A DNA stretch of 64,000 nucleotides from assembly GCA_014885115.2 (NCBI GenBank), contig WKLE02005021.1:83324-147323 (forward strand). The letters are read 5' to 3'. Positions 34,761 through 43,205 of this stretch are shown here, one piece after another; within the stretch, counting starts at the first letter, position 1, and each line of letters opens with the position of its first letter. The position numbers and the translations under genes are program-made. The DNA comes from Asterionellopsis glacialis. Lineage: Eukaryota; Bacillariophyta; Plagiogrammaphyceae; Rhaphoneidales; Asterionellopsidaceae. The notes under the pieces are model-generated. The model did not search any database. It had not been told where the DNA came from and was given only the letters and a program-made list of their open reading frames with translations.

Positions 34761-36434
34761 ATGTCAACAGTGCCGACGATGTCAACATTCTCTGGTTTCA
34801 CTTTCGAACGGCGGTGTAAACAGAAGTGGATGGCGCGTTGGACGTTGAAAATTCTTTCCATAGTTGGAATAATTTCATTGACTGACCTTGGTGCAAATGG
34901 ATTCGTTTTAAACCGTAGTAGGGGTGCTTTCCCCGATGTGTCTGGAGATGTTCGCCGAAGAGTCCGGCCAATCCCGTTTGCCACAACAACGAATCAGGAA
35001 GAATCATCTTTGTCAAGTGCAGACACGGAACTTCCCGTATGGGTCAATTCAGTGCAGCAGGGTATTTCGAGAAGGAAGGACGCAAAATATATTAGAATTC
35101 TTCCCCGATCAGTCCGTGGTTCTCGACAATGCTTTGATTTGCAAACAGCAGTTACTCGTTTCGAACGAATATTGCAAGATGGCTCAGTGCAGACTGTAGA
35201 ATTACACTCTCAACTTCATTTTGGAACGCAAGATTATTTTGATTACTACAATACGAAAGAATTCCAAGCGAAGCATAGTAGAGTCCTTTATGAACTTCTA
35301 ATTGATGATGCTTTGATGGAAACATCAAGCCATGGTCTTAGATCCTTGCGTCCCAGTCCAGACGGTGGTCCAGTTCTTATGGCGTCACAAGCAGATGCAA
35401 ACACTGCGTCACAATACGGACTGAATTGTCAGGTTGATTTAATGGACTATTCGAATCCCAACTGGATTCATGCCGACCTAACACGACAGGAGCTCATTGA
35501 AGAAACGGCAAGAGTAAAGGGCACACCGAACGTTGTTGATAACGGGGATAAGCCGCTTTGGGCTTTGGCATCGACAGCAAATACGTTTCCTGGGGCTGAA
35601 GCTGTATCTGCACTGTTTCGCCCGTCGACACCGTCGACATCGCTTTCTACACCAGTTGCTCGACGACTCTTCTCGAATCTCTTTTTGCCAGGAAATGCCC
35701 TAGCTGGATTGTTGAGATCTTTGTTTTGGTTGACCCTTCCAAGTCCTGAATTGAGTGTTCTTGTCCTGGATTGGTCAAGTATTCTTCCCCGTCCAACAGG
35801 AAGTATCTCTCAAGTGGCTCTGCCCGTGTTGGAGTGTCTTTTTACAGGAAATATCCAGGAAGCGCGGAAGCTAGTGTTTGGTCAAATGCTAGCAGCAGGA
35901 CAGAGCAGCAGCGGTGACGAAACCTTATTGGTGAAAAAACGGAACGACCATGCACTTGAGGTACTACAAAAGTGCATGGATTCGGATAGCAAAATTTCTT
36001 CTGGTAGATCTTCGAATAAAAATTATGCTCTCCTTTATGGAGCTATGCATTGTGGCGACTTACAACAAAAGCTATCTCGCATGGGCTTTGTACCTAGGAC
36101 GACGCAATGGAGAACGGCATGGTCTGTGAACGTTCCAAACTTTGGTACGAGTACAGGACAGAACGGCTTGTTGGAATCATTTGCATCTTCTTCATCACCA
36201 TCGGCGATTGCTGTAGGTCTTGTAGTGTTGCCTTTGTACTTTTTGGTTGGTGGATTAGACTGGATCGCAACCATTGAGGAATTTGGTATCTCATTAAATG
36301 ATGGAAACCTTTTGGATGCAGGTTTAGGTGTCACTTTGTATTTAATGAGACATGTATTGCTTTACTTAGGATTAGCCAAATTTGTTGTAGAATGGGATGG
36401 AGGAACAAATCTATTCAGCAATGACAATCGATAA
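34761..36434 (+). CDS. TraB/GumN/TIKI-like protein, plastid-targeted, membrane-anchored
   Basis: Single exon of 557 aa from the first ATG. Met24 (34830) gives a better presequence, ILSIVGIISLTDLGANG|FVLN, with Phe at +1 like diatom plastid signals. The TraB-type N-terminal block is VELHSQLHFGTQDYFDYYN followed by SRVLYELLIDD, the counterpart of the family's IHxGDxxYY and VLYE motifs. The late block is KKRNDHALEVL, then YALLYGAMHCGDL (about residue 428). Two membrane segments follow near the C-terminus (about 480-500 and 515-540). TIKI relatives are metalloproteases that use such His motifs; bacterial TraB family functions are mixed. Activity is unproven here. The stop is only 35 bp from that of the converging UPF0489 gene. 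Confidence 0.72.
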   Translation: MSTVPTMSTFSGFTFERRCKQKWMARWTLKILSIVGIISLTDLGANGFVLNRSRGAFPDVSGDVRRRVRPIPFATTTNQEESSLSSADTELPVWVNSVQQGISRRKDAKYIRILPRSVRGSRQCFDLQTAVTRFERILQDGSVQTVELHSQLHFGTQDYFDYYNTKEFQAKHSRVLYELLIDDALMETSSHGLRSLRPSPDGGPVLMASQADANTASQYGLNCQVDLMDYSNPNWIHADLTRQELIEETARVKGTPNVVDNGDKPLWALASTANTFPGAEAVSALFRPSTPSTSLSTPVARRLFSNLFLPGNALAGLLRSLFWLTLPSPELSVLVLDWSSILPRPTGSISQVALPVLECLFTGNIQEARKLVFGQMLAAGQSSSGDETLLVKKRNDHALEVLQKCMDSDSKISSGRSSNKNYALLYGAMHCGDLQQKLSRMGFVPRTTQWRTAWSVNVPNFGTSTGQNGLLESFASSSSPSAIAVGLVVLPLYFLVGGLDWIATIEEFGISLNDGNLLDAGLGVTLYLMRHVLLYLGLAKFVVEWDGGTNLFSNDNR

Positions 36435-36469
36435 TTACATGTGTTAAACTAAATATATTTTTATAGCTA

Positions 36470-38212
36470 CTATTCAAAAGAGGAACCTTCCCATTCTCCA
36501 TAATCAAAGATCACATTCCATCTACAATTGTCTGCTGAATTCTGAAAATCAGAAGGTGTGACATTGCTATTTAACGTTTCTGTTATTTTCGAAAGTGCAG
36601 TACAACCACAGAATATAGCATGAAGCTCTACAAGGATCATTCTCTGCGCCTCTTCAACAAGAAAATCAGGTGTGAAACCATCATCAGCACTCCGAGCAAT
36701 CGTTATTATAAAAGGATCGCCATTGCAACCAAATTCGGGAGCACGATTGGATGAGATGTTGTATATCTGTTCTATCGCCGCTTGTATCCGGCCGTACATT
36801 ATTTGCCTTACTGCTTCTTCATTACCTCTCATAGGAGAGTGAGGCAGTTTCAGGTTTGGTAAAGCTCCAATAGTCATGGATATTATGCCAACCATATTGT
36901 CTTTGCTCGCCTTTAAGTTCTCAATCATACGATGTACTATCTTGGTTGCCATTTCCTTCGATTCGTAATAGGTAAGCAATTCTGTGTACTCCAAGGATAA
37001 TTCTATGCTTTGATTCTCGTGCCCTTTTGCAAGTACATGCAAAAATGTTGAAAGACAATCAATAAAACCAAAATATTCCTTTTCATACATGGTAGAAGTA
37101 GAATCATGACCATTATTTTTATCCTCGTTTTTCGTTTGTTGGGTCGATGCCGTTTCAACACAAGTACTATGCTGTGTAGTGTCACCTTCGATCTTTTCCT
37201 CGACGAACAATGATGAAAATGTCCTTGCATATGTAATATGAAATCTAGTATTTGTAAACACATCCACTAACGCTTTTGAAAAATGTGGATTAACTTTTTC
37301 AATATCCACCAAGAATGGATTCAAACAAGCAAATGTATCAAGACAAATATCAAGTGCCCAATTAGACGATGCATTTTTCTGAAAGGTAGTTGGAAGCTCA
37401 CCTTCTTCATTTTTGCTTGGTCCATCTTTTCTAGTAGTAGTTGTTGTGTGATCCAATTCTAAATGGTTGTTTTGTCTCCATGCGGACCTTTCTTCCTTGG
37501 GTTGATTTGGCAATTCCAAAATAGACAAATGAAGTGACTGTGGAATACATAACTCAACTGTTGGCACTACACAAGAATCTTCAAGATAGTAGGGATGTTG
37601 TAAATCCACCTTGATGATTGCTGTGTCGGGTAAATCTAGAAATGACTTTATATAGTTATTTTGTTTAGCATCAGCTGTTGTAAGATCCTTCTTGATCAAC
37701 GTATTGTCAGTCTCAGTCCAAGCTCCAACATGAAAATCACATTTGCCCAGTGGTAGTTGTAATGATTCTTTTGGTCGTATCCAATGTACAGCACGAAGAT
37801 CTGCTGCTAGAACAAGCGGTAATATCCATTCCGCTATACCACTTGATGTTGAATCTAATAGTTCATACAGATTTTTTGTAGATACTACTTGTTGCATGGA
37901 CTTTTTCTCCCTCTGTTCTTCCTCGTGATACACAAATTCTCTTCGTGGAGTAAAGCATCCCACTGCTGGAATATGTTTACCAGGACAAGCTAGATCTGGG
38001 TGAGCATCGTAATGTATCATAGACCATGGTGGTGGTGATGTATCTTTTTGATTTTCTTTTCGTCGTTGCCACTGCCGTCGCTGATATCGTCTTTGAAGAC
38101 GTAAAACTGTATGAATATGTTCTAATACATGCTGGTGCGATTCAACAACAACTACATGCAGTAGGAAATCACCATGTTTTTGACATTGTCCTCGTTGTTG
38201 TTGTCCTTGCAT
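36470..38212 (-). CDS. UPF0489 (C5orf22-like) protein
   Basis: Single exon of 580 aa. The start is the first ATG after an in-frame upstream TAA. Residues 15-80 show the family pattern LLHVVVVESHQHVLEHIH followed by MIHYDAHPDLACP. His and Asp in these two motifs are characteristic of UPF0489, possibly a metal site of an arginase-like fold. Further blocks are WILPLVLAADLRAVHWIRP and WALDICLDTFACLNPF, and the C-terminus is FDYGEWEGSSFE. About residues 245-285 and 345-375 are Lys/Asn/Thr-rich insertions. The biochemical role is unknown in all organisms to my knowledge. Confidence 0.82.
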   Translation of the reverse strand: MQGQQQRGQCQKHGDFLLHVVVVESHQHVLEHIHTVLRLQRRYQRRQWQRRKENQKDTSPPPWSMIHYDAHPDLACPGKHIPAVGCFTPRREFVYHEEEQREKKSMQQVVSTKNLYELLDSTSSGIAEWILPLVLAADLRAVHWIRPKESLQLPLGKCDFHVGAWTETDNTLIKKDLTTADAKQNNYIKSFLDLPDTAIIKVDLQHPYYLEDSCVVPTVELCIPQSLHLSILELPNQPKEERSAWRQNNHLELDHTTTTTRKDGPSKNEEGELPTTFQKNASSNWALDICLDTFACLNPFLVDIEKVNPHFSKALVDVFTNTRFHITYARTFSSLFVEEKIEGDTTQHSTCVETASTQQTKNEDKNNGHDSTSTMYEKEYFGFIDCLSTFLHVLAKGHENQSIELSLEYTELLTYYESKEMATKIVHRMIENLKASKDNMVGIISMTIGALPNLKLPHSPMRGNEEAVRQIMYGRIQAAIEQIYNISSNRAPEFGCNGDPFIITIARSADDGFTPDFLVEEAQRMILVELHAIFCGCTALSKITETLNSNVTPSDFQNSADNCRWNVIFDYGEWEGSSFE

Positions 38213-38753
38213 CCTATCGATTTTGTCATGCTGGTGGTTGTCGTCGTTGTCAGAAGTGTCATGTTCTCCGTTGATGGTTGAGACCGAGTGTTATAAAAAA
38301 TCCGGAAAAATCTTTCCCTGCGGTTCCCTCCAATGTCTGTCCTGGGACCGCTTGGTCGCATACGTATGCGTTGTGGTTCTTGTGTACAACTGACAAAAAA
38401 AATCTGAGAAACGAAAGGCGAGATACGACTTGACCACCTCATTATTTCTACAAAATTCTCTCCTCTCTTGTTCTTTTTTCTCCCGCTTCGGGTGGGTGTC
38501 ACATCACACATCACACCAGCACCATTTTTTTCTGATCGTGTTGTGATCGTTGTTACCGGAGAAGACCCTCCGTTTATGCATAATAACAATTAAAGCCATA
38601 CAGTAATTGAAAGCAGCGAATAACTACGAAGGAATAAAACCAGTTTGTCTATCTAGAGAATATAACACCGTTACCAAAAAAACAAACTCTAGGGCACACA
38701 CAATAATCGGTGTAATTTGTTTGGTTTTAGACGTAAAGCATAGATCTTGAATC
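38213..38753. other. Divergent promoter between UPF0489 and the TGA-interrupted plastid gene
   Basis: These 541 bp contain no supportable coding sequence. The UPF0489 frame is closed by a TAA near 38290, so the annotated start of that gene is unlikely to be extended without an extra exon. Confidence 0.4.
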
Positions 38754-39710
38754 ATGAAACCGTCTAAACTTGCTTTGTCTACCTTAGTACTACTGTCTGG
38801 AACAAGTGCCAGTCATGCATTTGCGGTTCCTCCTACTACGAATTTCAACACTGCAACAGCTTTCATTACGACCAACAAACAACAACAACAACAACAGCCA
38901 CTAAGGATGATCAAGATTCTTGATGAGATAACTGCTACCCTAGCTGGTAGTAAAGTGTCTGATTCGTCATCTCCATCGACGTCGTCAAGAACAACAACAA
39001 CTATCCCTATTCCACAACAGCAACCGAATGAATTTCCACCCCAAAGTGTAGATGAACTCATTCCCTTTAATGGTAAAATTTACAAATTTGCAAATGTAGT
39101 GAATGACGGTCCATTTTCGTGGATGGTTCCCTATTTAAGCTTAATCGGCTTTAAAGAAGGGAATACATTAGTGAATGCTATACCAACCAAGACTTCTTCT
39201 TCTGGCGATACGGTCATTGACAAAGAAACATTGGATGCCTTACGGATCAAGGCAGCTGAGGAATTTACAAACATAAGCCCGGAAGAACGGCAACGACGTA
39301 ACGACAGTGGTACCATTGCTTATTATATAACAGCCTTGTATGCTGCCTATTCAGCTATTATCTTGGATGATGGTTTTGGTTTGGAAGGACACTTGTACAA
39401 ATTCTTAGTTGTGTTACCATTATTCATGGCACGTGGATTGAAATTATCCGCACAATATGGTTTATGAAATTTAGCACAAGCAGGTTTATGGGATGTTGCG
39501 GGTTCAATAGAACCTATTGATGATCCAGAACTTGCAAGTGCATTCTTACAAAAAGTAAATGATATGAATTTTGAAACAGCACGTGATTGTGCCATTGTTG
39601 CAGGTTTATGGAGTGCATTACCCTATGAAACGACATATCCTATAGCAATTGTAGGTGTCATGGGTACCTCCCTTTACTTACTTCGTGATAAAATTCCAAA
39701 GGAAGTTTAA
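38754..39710 (+). CDS. Plastid-targeted membrane-associated protein with an in-frame TGA: candidate selenoprotein
   Basis: An ATG frame runs 237 codons to TGA at 39465-39467, then stays open in the same frame for 80 codons to TAA at 39708-39710, giving 318 residues if the TGA is read. The signal peptide and plastid motif are clear: LSTLVLLSGTSASHA|FAVPP. A Gln/Ser/Thr-rich transit region follows, then FNGKIYKFANVVNDGPFSW and hydrophobic stretches AYYITALYAAYSAI and FLVVLPLFMARGL. After the TGA the peptide reads NLAQAGLWDVAGS, then CAIVAGLWSALPYE and a terminal hydrophobic segment before LLRDKIPKEV, which looks like genuine protein. A SECIS-like hairpin lies 117 nt after the TAA. Alternatives are a recent nonsense mutation (from CGA or TGG) or an assembly error. 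The family was not recognised. Confidence 0.7.
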
Positions 39711-40638
39711 CATAAAAAAACGCGGGGGAAACAACATTAGGTATGGCGCACTATGGGAAGATAGGCCATTCATGTTTTTGAATTGTTTGCTACACATAAA
39801 ACATGTCTTTCTAAAAATACACATGAATGACGGACTTGATGTATTGACGAATATAAGAAGGAATCTCAGGTCCTGAAGAAAGAAAACGAAGGTATGATAG
39901 TATAGACATCTTTATAGACAAACAAATTAAACTAAACAACATCAAATAAATTTACTCCCATTTCATGATTCTGATCTTGGTGGAAAAGACTACCAAACAC
40001 GAAAACGAGTTATGATTGCTTTCAGCTAAAGAGGAGTAATCGAGTCTATGGTGTTGATTATTAATAACTATTTCCTAAATTATAGTGACTCTACTTGCTC
40101 AGACCTTCGGTCTGTCCTTATCCTCTTAAGAGATGTGTTCTGTGTAGGAATTGGAAGTAGTGGCAATCAGCAGAATAGAGGAACGGATCCATTCAAGAGA
40201 GATATGGACTTTCGCAGAATTGCGGGTTGCTCTCCTATCTTGTCGTCTGTAGACTTTTCAGAAGAGCGGTTGTAATCGTCATTGCTGTTCCCAACTGCTC
40301 CAATCACTAAATGATGCATATCAATGAAGCATTTGCAACATAAAGGGTACAAGAGAGGACTCACCGACCAAGTAGTCCGATGTACTATACCAAAGATACC
40401 TTTACATATTCATAGCAAAACAATATCCTAATTCCTAATGTAGATTTTATTAGAAGGGAGTTCAAAGAAATCTCGAAATCTAGCATGCCACAGCCATGAC
40501 GACGCCAATGACATAACACCAACAATATGATTTAATATGCCGTCATTGTCATTCTTTTGTCTCTTTCAATTCAATGATGATTCTAATTTCCATTGTTGTA
40601 AAAAAAAACGATCACAAAGTTTGAACTTGAGATCTGGA
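39711..40638. other. 3' region of the TGA gene and upstream region of the FAD protein
   Basis: No supportable gene in about 930 bp. It contains the SECIS-like element at 39807-39882 and a small perfect hairpin CAGACC-TTC-GGTCTG at 40100-40114. The rest is A/T-rich. Confidence 0.45.
39807..39882 (+). promoter_or_regulatory. SECIS-like RNA hairpin (selenocysteine insertion)
   Basis: The quartet strands are A39827-UGAC and UGAA (39874-39877), allowing the tandem G.A/A.G pairs typical of SECIS. Directly above is an 8-bp helix, GGACUUGA (39832-39839) with UCAGGUCC minus mismatches (39866-39873, one G.U). After one mismatch two more pairs follow. The apical loop is about 20 nt and contains unpaired AA at 39850-39851. 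Below, CUUUCU (39807-39812) can pair with AGAAAG (39877-39882). Deviations: the AA lies farther from the quartet than usual, and the lower internal loop is one-sided. No folding energy was computed. Confidence 0.4.
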
Positions 40639-43152
40639 ATGAAGACGATCATTTTATTGTTGTTGATTTGTTCTTCTCAAATTTTACTAGTCTCATCTGA
40701 TCGTCATAATGATGATGCTGAGACAGTAATGGAAGACACACCATCACCTACAAGCAGAAGTAGTAGTGATAGCATTATTCAACAAAACCAAATCATTCAA
40801 TCATTTCGTGATGATGTATTCATTGAACAATTTCGTCAAATCGTTTCAGAAAAAGTTAATTTACATCATGCATCTTGGATACGCCACGCAGGTCTAGTAA
40901 AGGAAAGGATGACTACTACTAGTACAGCAACAATACGAACAGAAGCGCCAGAAAAAGAAGTATCCCAATGTGAAGCATCCTATTGTACTGATAGCACCAG
41001 CAAGAACGAAGTTGAACCGATAACGTCAACGCAAAATACTCACGAGGAACCAAAACAACACCAAGAAGATCAGTATCCTCGTATGATTTGGGATGAGGAA
41101 CATAACATTAATGATATATTTTTACGTCTAACTGCAGCTTGTGGATTATCAATACGATCACATTGGAAAGAATTTCAACATTCATGTTTAAATTATATCA
41201 ATCATTTGATTTATTATCCACGTTGTACAAATCGATTTGATTCAAGGACATTTTGTTCACGAGTCACAAAGACCACAGGAGAACATGAATATGCTACTAC
41301 CATTGCTGCAAGTGACGAAAATGAAAATGATGTTTATAGTGGCATATTATCATTGGTAAAATCGCATTTTTCAACTGACACACTCAACATACTTATTTTG
41401 GGTGGAGGTCCAGTAGGACTTGTGTTGGCAAATGCATTGACACGATTACAACAAGAACAATCCGGTGAACAAGATCATGGGATACCCGACGTACGTATTG
41501 TTATTTTGGAAACTCGTACATCAACAATTGCCCAAGACCAATTAGGGCAAAAGGCACCATATACACGTGATTGGATGACAGATATTCCCTCTAAATTTTT
41601 ATATGATATAATTGATCCACGAATAACAAAATTTTTGATGAAATTACATCAAAATAAAAATGACAACAAAGAAGGAACACGACACCAGCCAAACAATATC
41701 GCATTACCTGTCAATGTAATCGAAACACTACTATTGCTTTCCAATCGTTCCAATTCTAGAATAAAATTTATATTTGAAAACATGGAGTTAGATACTCCTA
41801 AACATTCATCACAACATCAGAAGCTCAAAACATTGTTACAAAAAATCCCTTCATCTCAAAAGCAAAATATGATTGTTTTTGATGCTACAGGACATCGATT
41901 GGTGAAATTTGATCAAGTTGTAAAGGCAGCAGTGTTAGCAACTTCCGTAAAAACAAAAAGTACTACTCAGGTTACAATATCTGATTATAAACCAGATTCC
42001 AAAAAGACTCTGAATGATATACAGGAATTATTACGGATACGACCATCTGATATGAAACTTCTACGTGATTCTCAAAAACAACTTCAAATTGCTCAAATCA
42101 ATACAGTTAGTACAAACACGAATACTTCGGACATCAATACCAACAGCGATAACAGCGATAATTACGGCGAACGCACAACCATTTCACAGGACTACCTTTT
42201 ACATTTTGCTCATGGTCTGACGTATCCAGTTTTAGGAGACAAAGGGACAAAGGCAATCGATGATGATTCCACAAGATCATCCTCATCATTATTACCATAC
42301 AAGTTATATTTCATGAAAATCTTAGGTTTCCCTCTTTCACCTACAATATGGTCAAACTTAATGAAAGTTCAACAAGAAGTTGTCAAAACATTTCCACCCT
42401 TGTGCGTAGGGAGTGGTGGCGATAGTAATGGCCGTGACTCTCTGTATCGCAATTGGTGTGGTCCACATTTTATGTATGAAATGTCTCCAAATTATCGTAC
42501 AGACTTATATCAATTAATGCGATTCGCGTCGACACCTCAAGGTATGAGTGCAGCGGCAAAAGCCAGTGGGGGTGATTCATTAATGACGGATTGTTGTGGT
42601 TTTGCAATTCGTGCGGTTATATCCAATCTAACACCACAACAAGCAATTGGATTGCAGAAAATAATGTTGACAATGAAGAAGCAACACTCGTGGTCATCAT
42701 TATCCGAAGAAGAAACATATTCAAAGAATGAAGTCCATTTCAGCGGTATAGCAGTTAAAGATATATTGGACCAATCTGACATCTTGAGCATAAATAATAT
42801 TGATAGAATCTTAATGGTTTTGTTGGAAAATGAAATGCAACGACGACCACCAAAGAATCCTGAAGAACAAATACAAGCACCACTAACACAATCGGAAACA
42901 AAATTAAGTGTGTTTGAATACCAACCTTATATGTATACGGATCCTTTGGTACCACAACATGCAAGTCAGTATTTGTTAGGTTTGGACGTACCCTTGATAC
43001 GTATTGGTGATTCCTTGTTAAGTGGTGATGTCAACGCATCTACAGGTTTGGCCAAACATTTGGAAATGATTCACAATTGGATGAAACGCCTATCTGAATA
43101 TCATAGTGGCAGTGACATAATAGAGGCAGGTGTGTTGGGAACAAAACAATAA
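40639..43152 (+). CDS. Secretory-pathway FAD-dependent monooxygenase-like protein
   Basis: Single exon. The ATG at 40639 is preferred because it opens a signal peptide, MKTIILLLLICSSQILLVSS; an in-frame ATG at 40537 would bury it. The protein is 837 aa from that start. A Rossmann motif ILILGGGPVGLVLANAL sits near residue 253 and is followed by VRIVILETRTS, the end of the FAD-binding beta-alpha-beta unit. Near the C-terminus RIGDSLLSGDVNASTGL matches the GD motif that contacts the FAD ribityl chain in PHBH-type monooxygenases. The middle region is long, Asn/Ser/Lys-rich and divergent. The substrate is unknown. Codons are A/T-rich, like those of its left-hand neighbour. The stop is 53 bp from that of the converging BUB1-like gene. 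Confidence 0.6.
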   Translation: MKTIILLLLICSSQILLVSSDRHNDDAETVMEDTPSPTSRSSSDSIIQQNQIIQSFRDDVFIEQFRQIVSEKVNLHHASWIRHAGLVKERMTTTSTATIRTEAPEKEVSQCEASYCTDSTSKNEVEPITSTQNTHEEPKQHQEDQYPRMIWDEEHNINDIFLRLTAACGLSIRSHWKEFQHSCLNYINHLIYYPRCTNRFDSRTFCSRVTKTTGEHEYATTIAASDENENDVYSGILSLVKSHFSTDTLNILILGGGPVGLVLANALTRLQQEQSGEQDHGIPDVRIVILETRTSTIAQDQLGQKAPYTRDWMTDIPSKFLYDIIDPRITKFLMKLHQNKNDNKEGTRHQPNNIALPVNVIETLLLLSNRSNSRIKFIFENMELDTPKHSSQHQKLKTLLQKIPSSQKQNMIVFDATGHRLVKFDQVVKAAVLATSVKTKSTTQVTISDYKPDSKKTLNDIQELLRIRPSDMKLLRDSQKQLQIAQINTVSTNTNTSDINTNSDNSDNYGERTTISQDYLLHFAHGLTYPVLGDKGTKAIDDDSTRSSSSLLPYKLYFMKILGFPLSPTIWSNLMKVQQEVVKTFPPLCVGSGGDSNGRDSLYRNWCGPHFMYEMSPNYRTDLYQLMRFASTPQGMSAAAKASGGDSLMTDCCGFAIRAVISNLTPQQAIGLQKIMLTMKKQHSWSSLSEEETYSKNEVHFSGIAVKDILDQSDILSINNIDRILMVLLENEMQRRPPKNPEEQIQAPLTQSETKLSVFEYQPYMYTDPLVPQHASQYLLGLDVPLIRIGDSLLSGDVNASTGLAKHLEMIHNWMKRLSEYHSGSDIIEAGVLGTKQ

Positions 43153-43205
43153 TCACAACGAGAAAAATGTTCTAAATTATTTGTTAGACGTCTTGCTACG
43201 ATTAG

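Noticed and set aside
39458..39475. A 15-nt GT...AG stretch spanning the in-frame TGA could be read as an intron
   Set aside because: Removing it would keep the frame, but 15 nt is far below the shortest intron supported here (59 nt) and lacks a GTAAGT-type donor, so recoding or a nonsense allele is more likely.
40048..40275. 75-codon open frame between the TGA gene and the FAD protein
   Set aside because: No domain, no presequence, average composition and no splice partner; consistent with chance in A/T-rich DNA.
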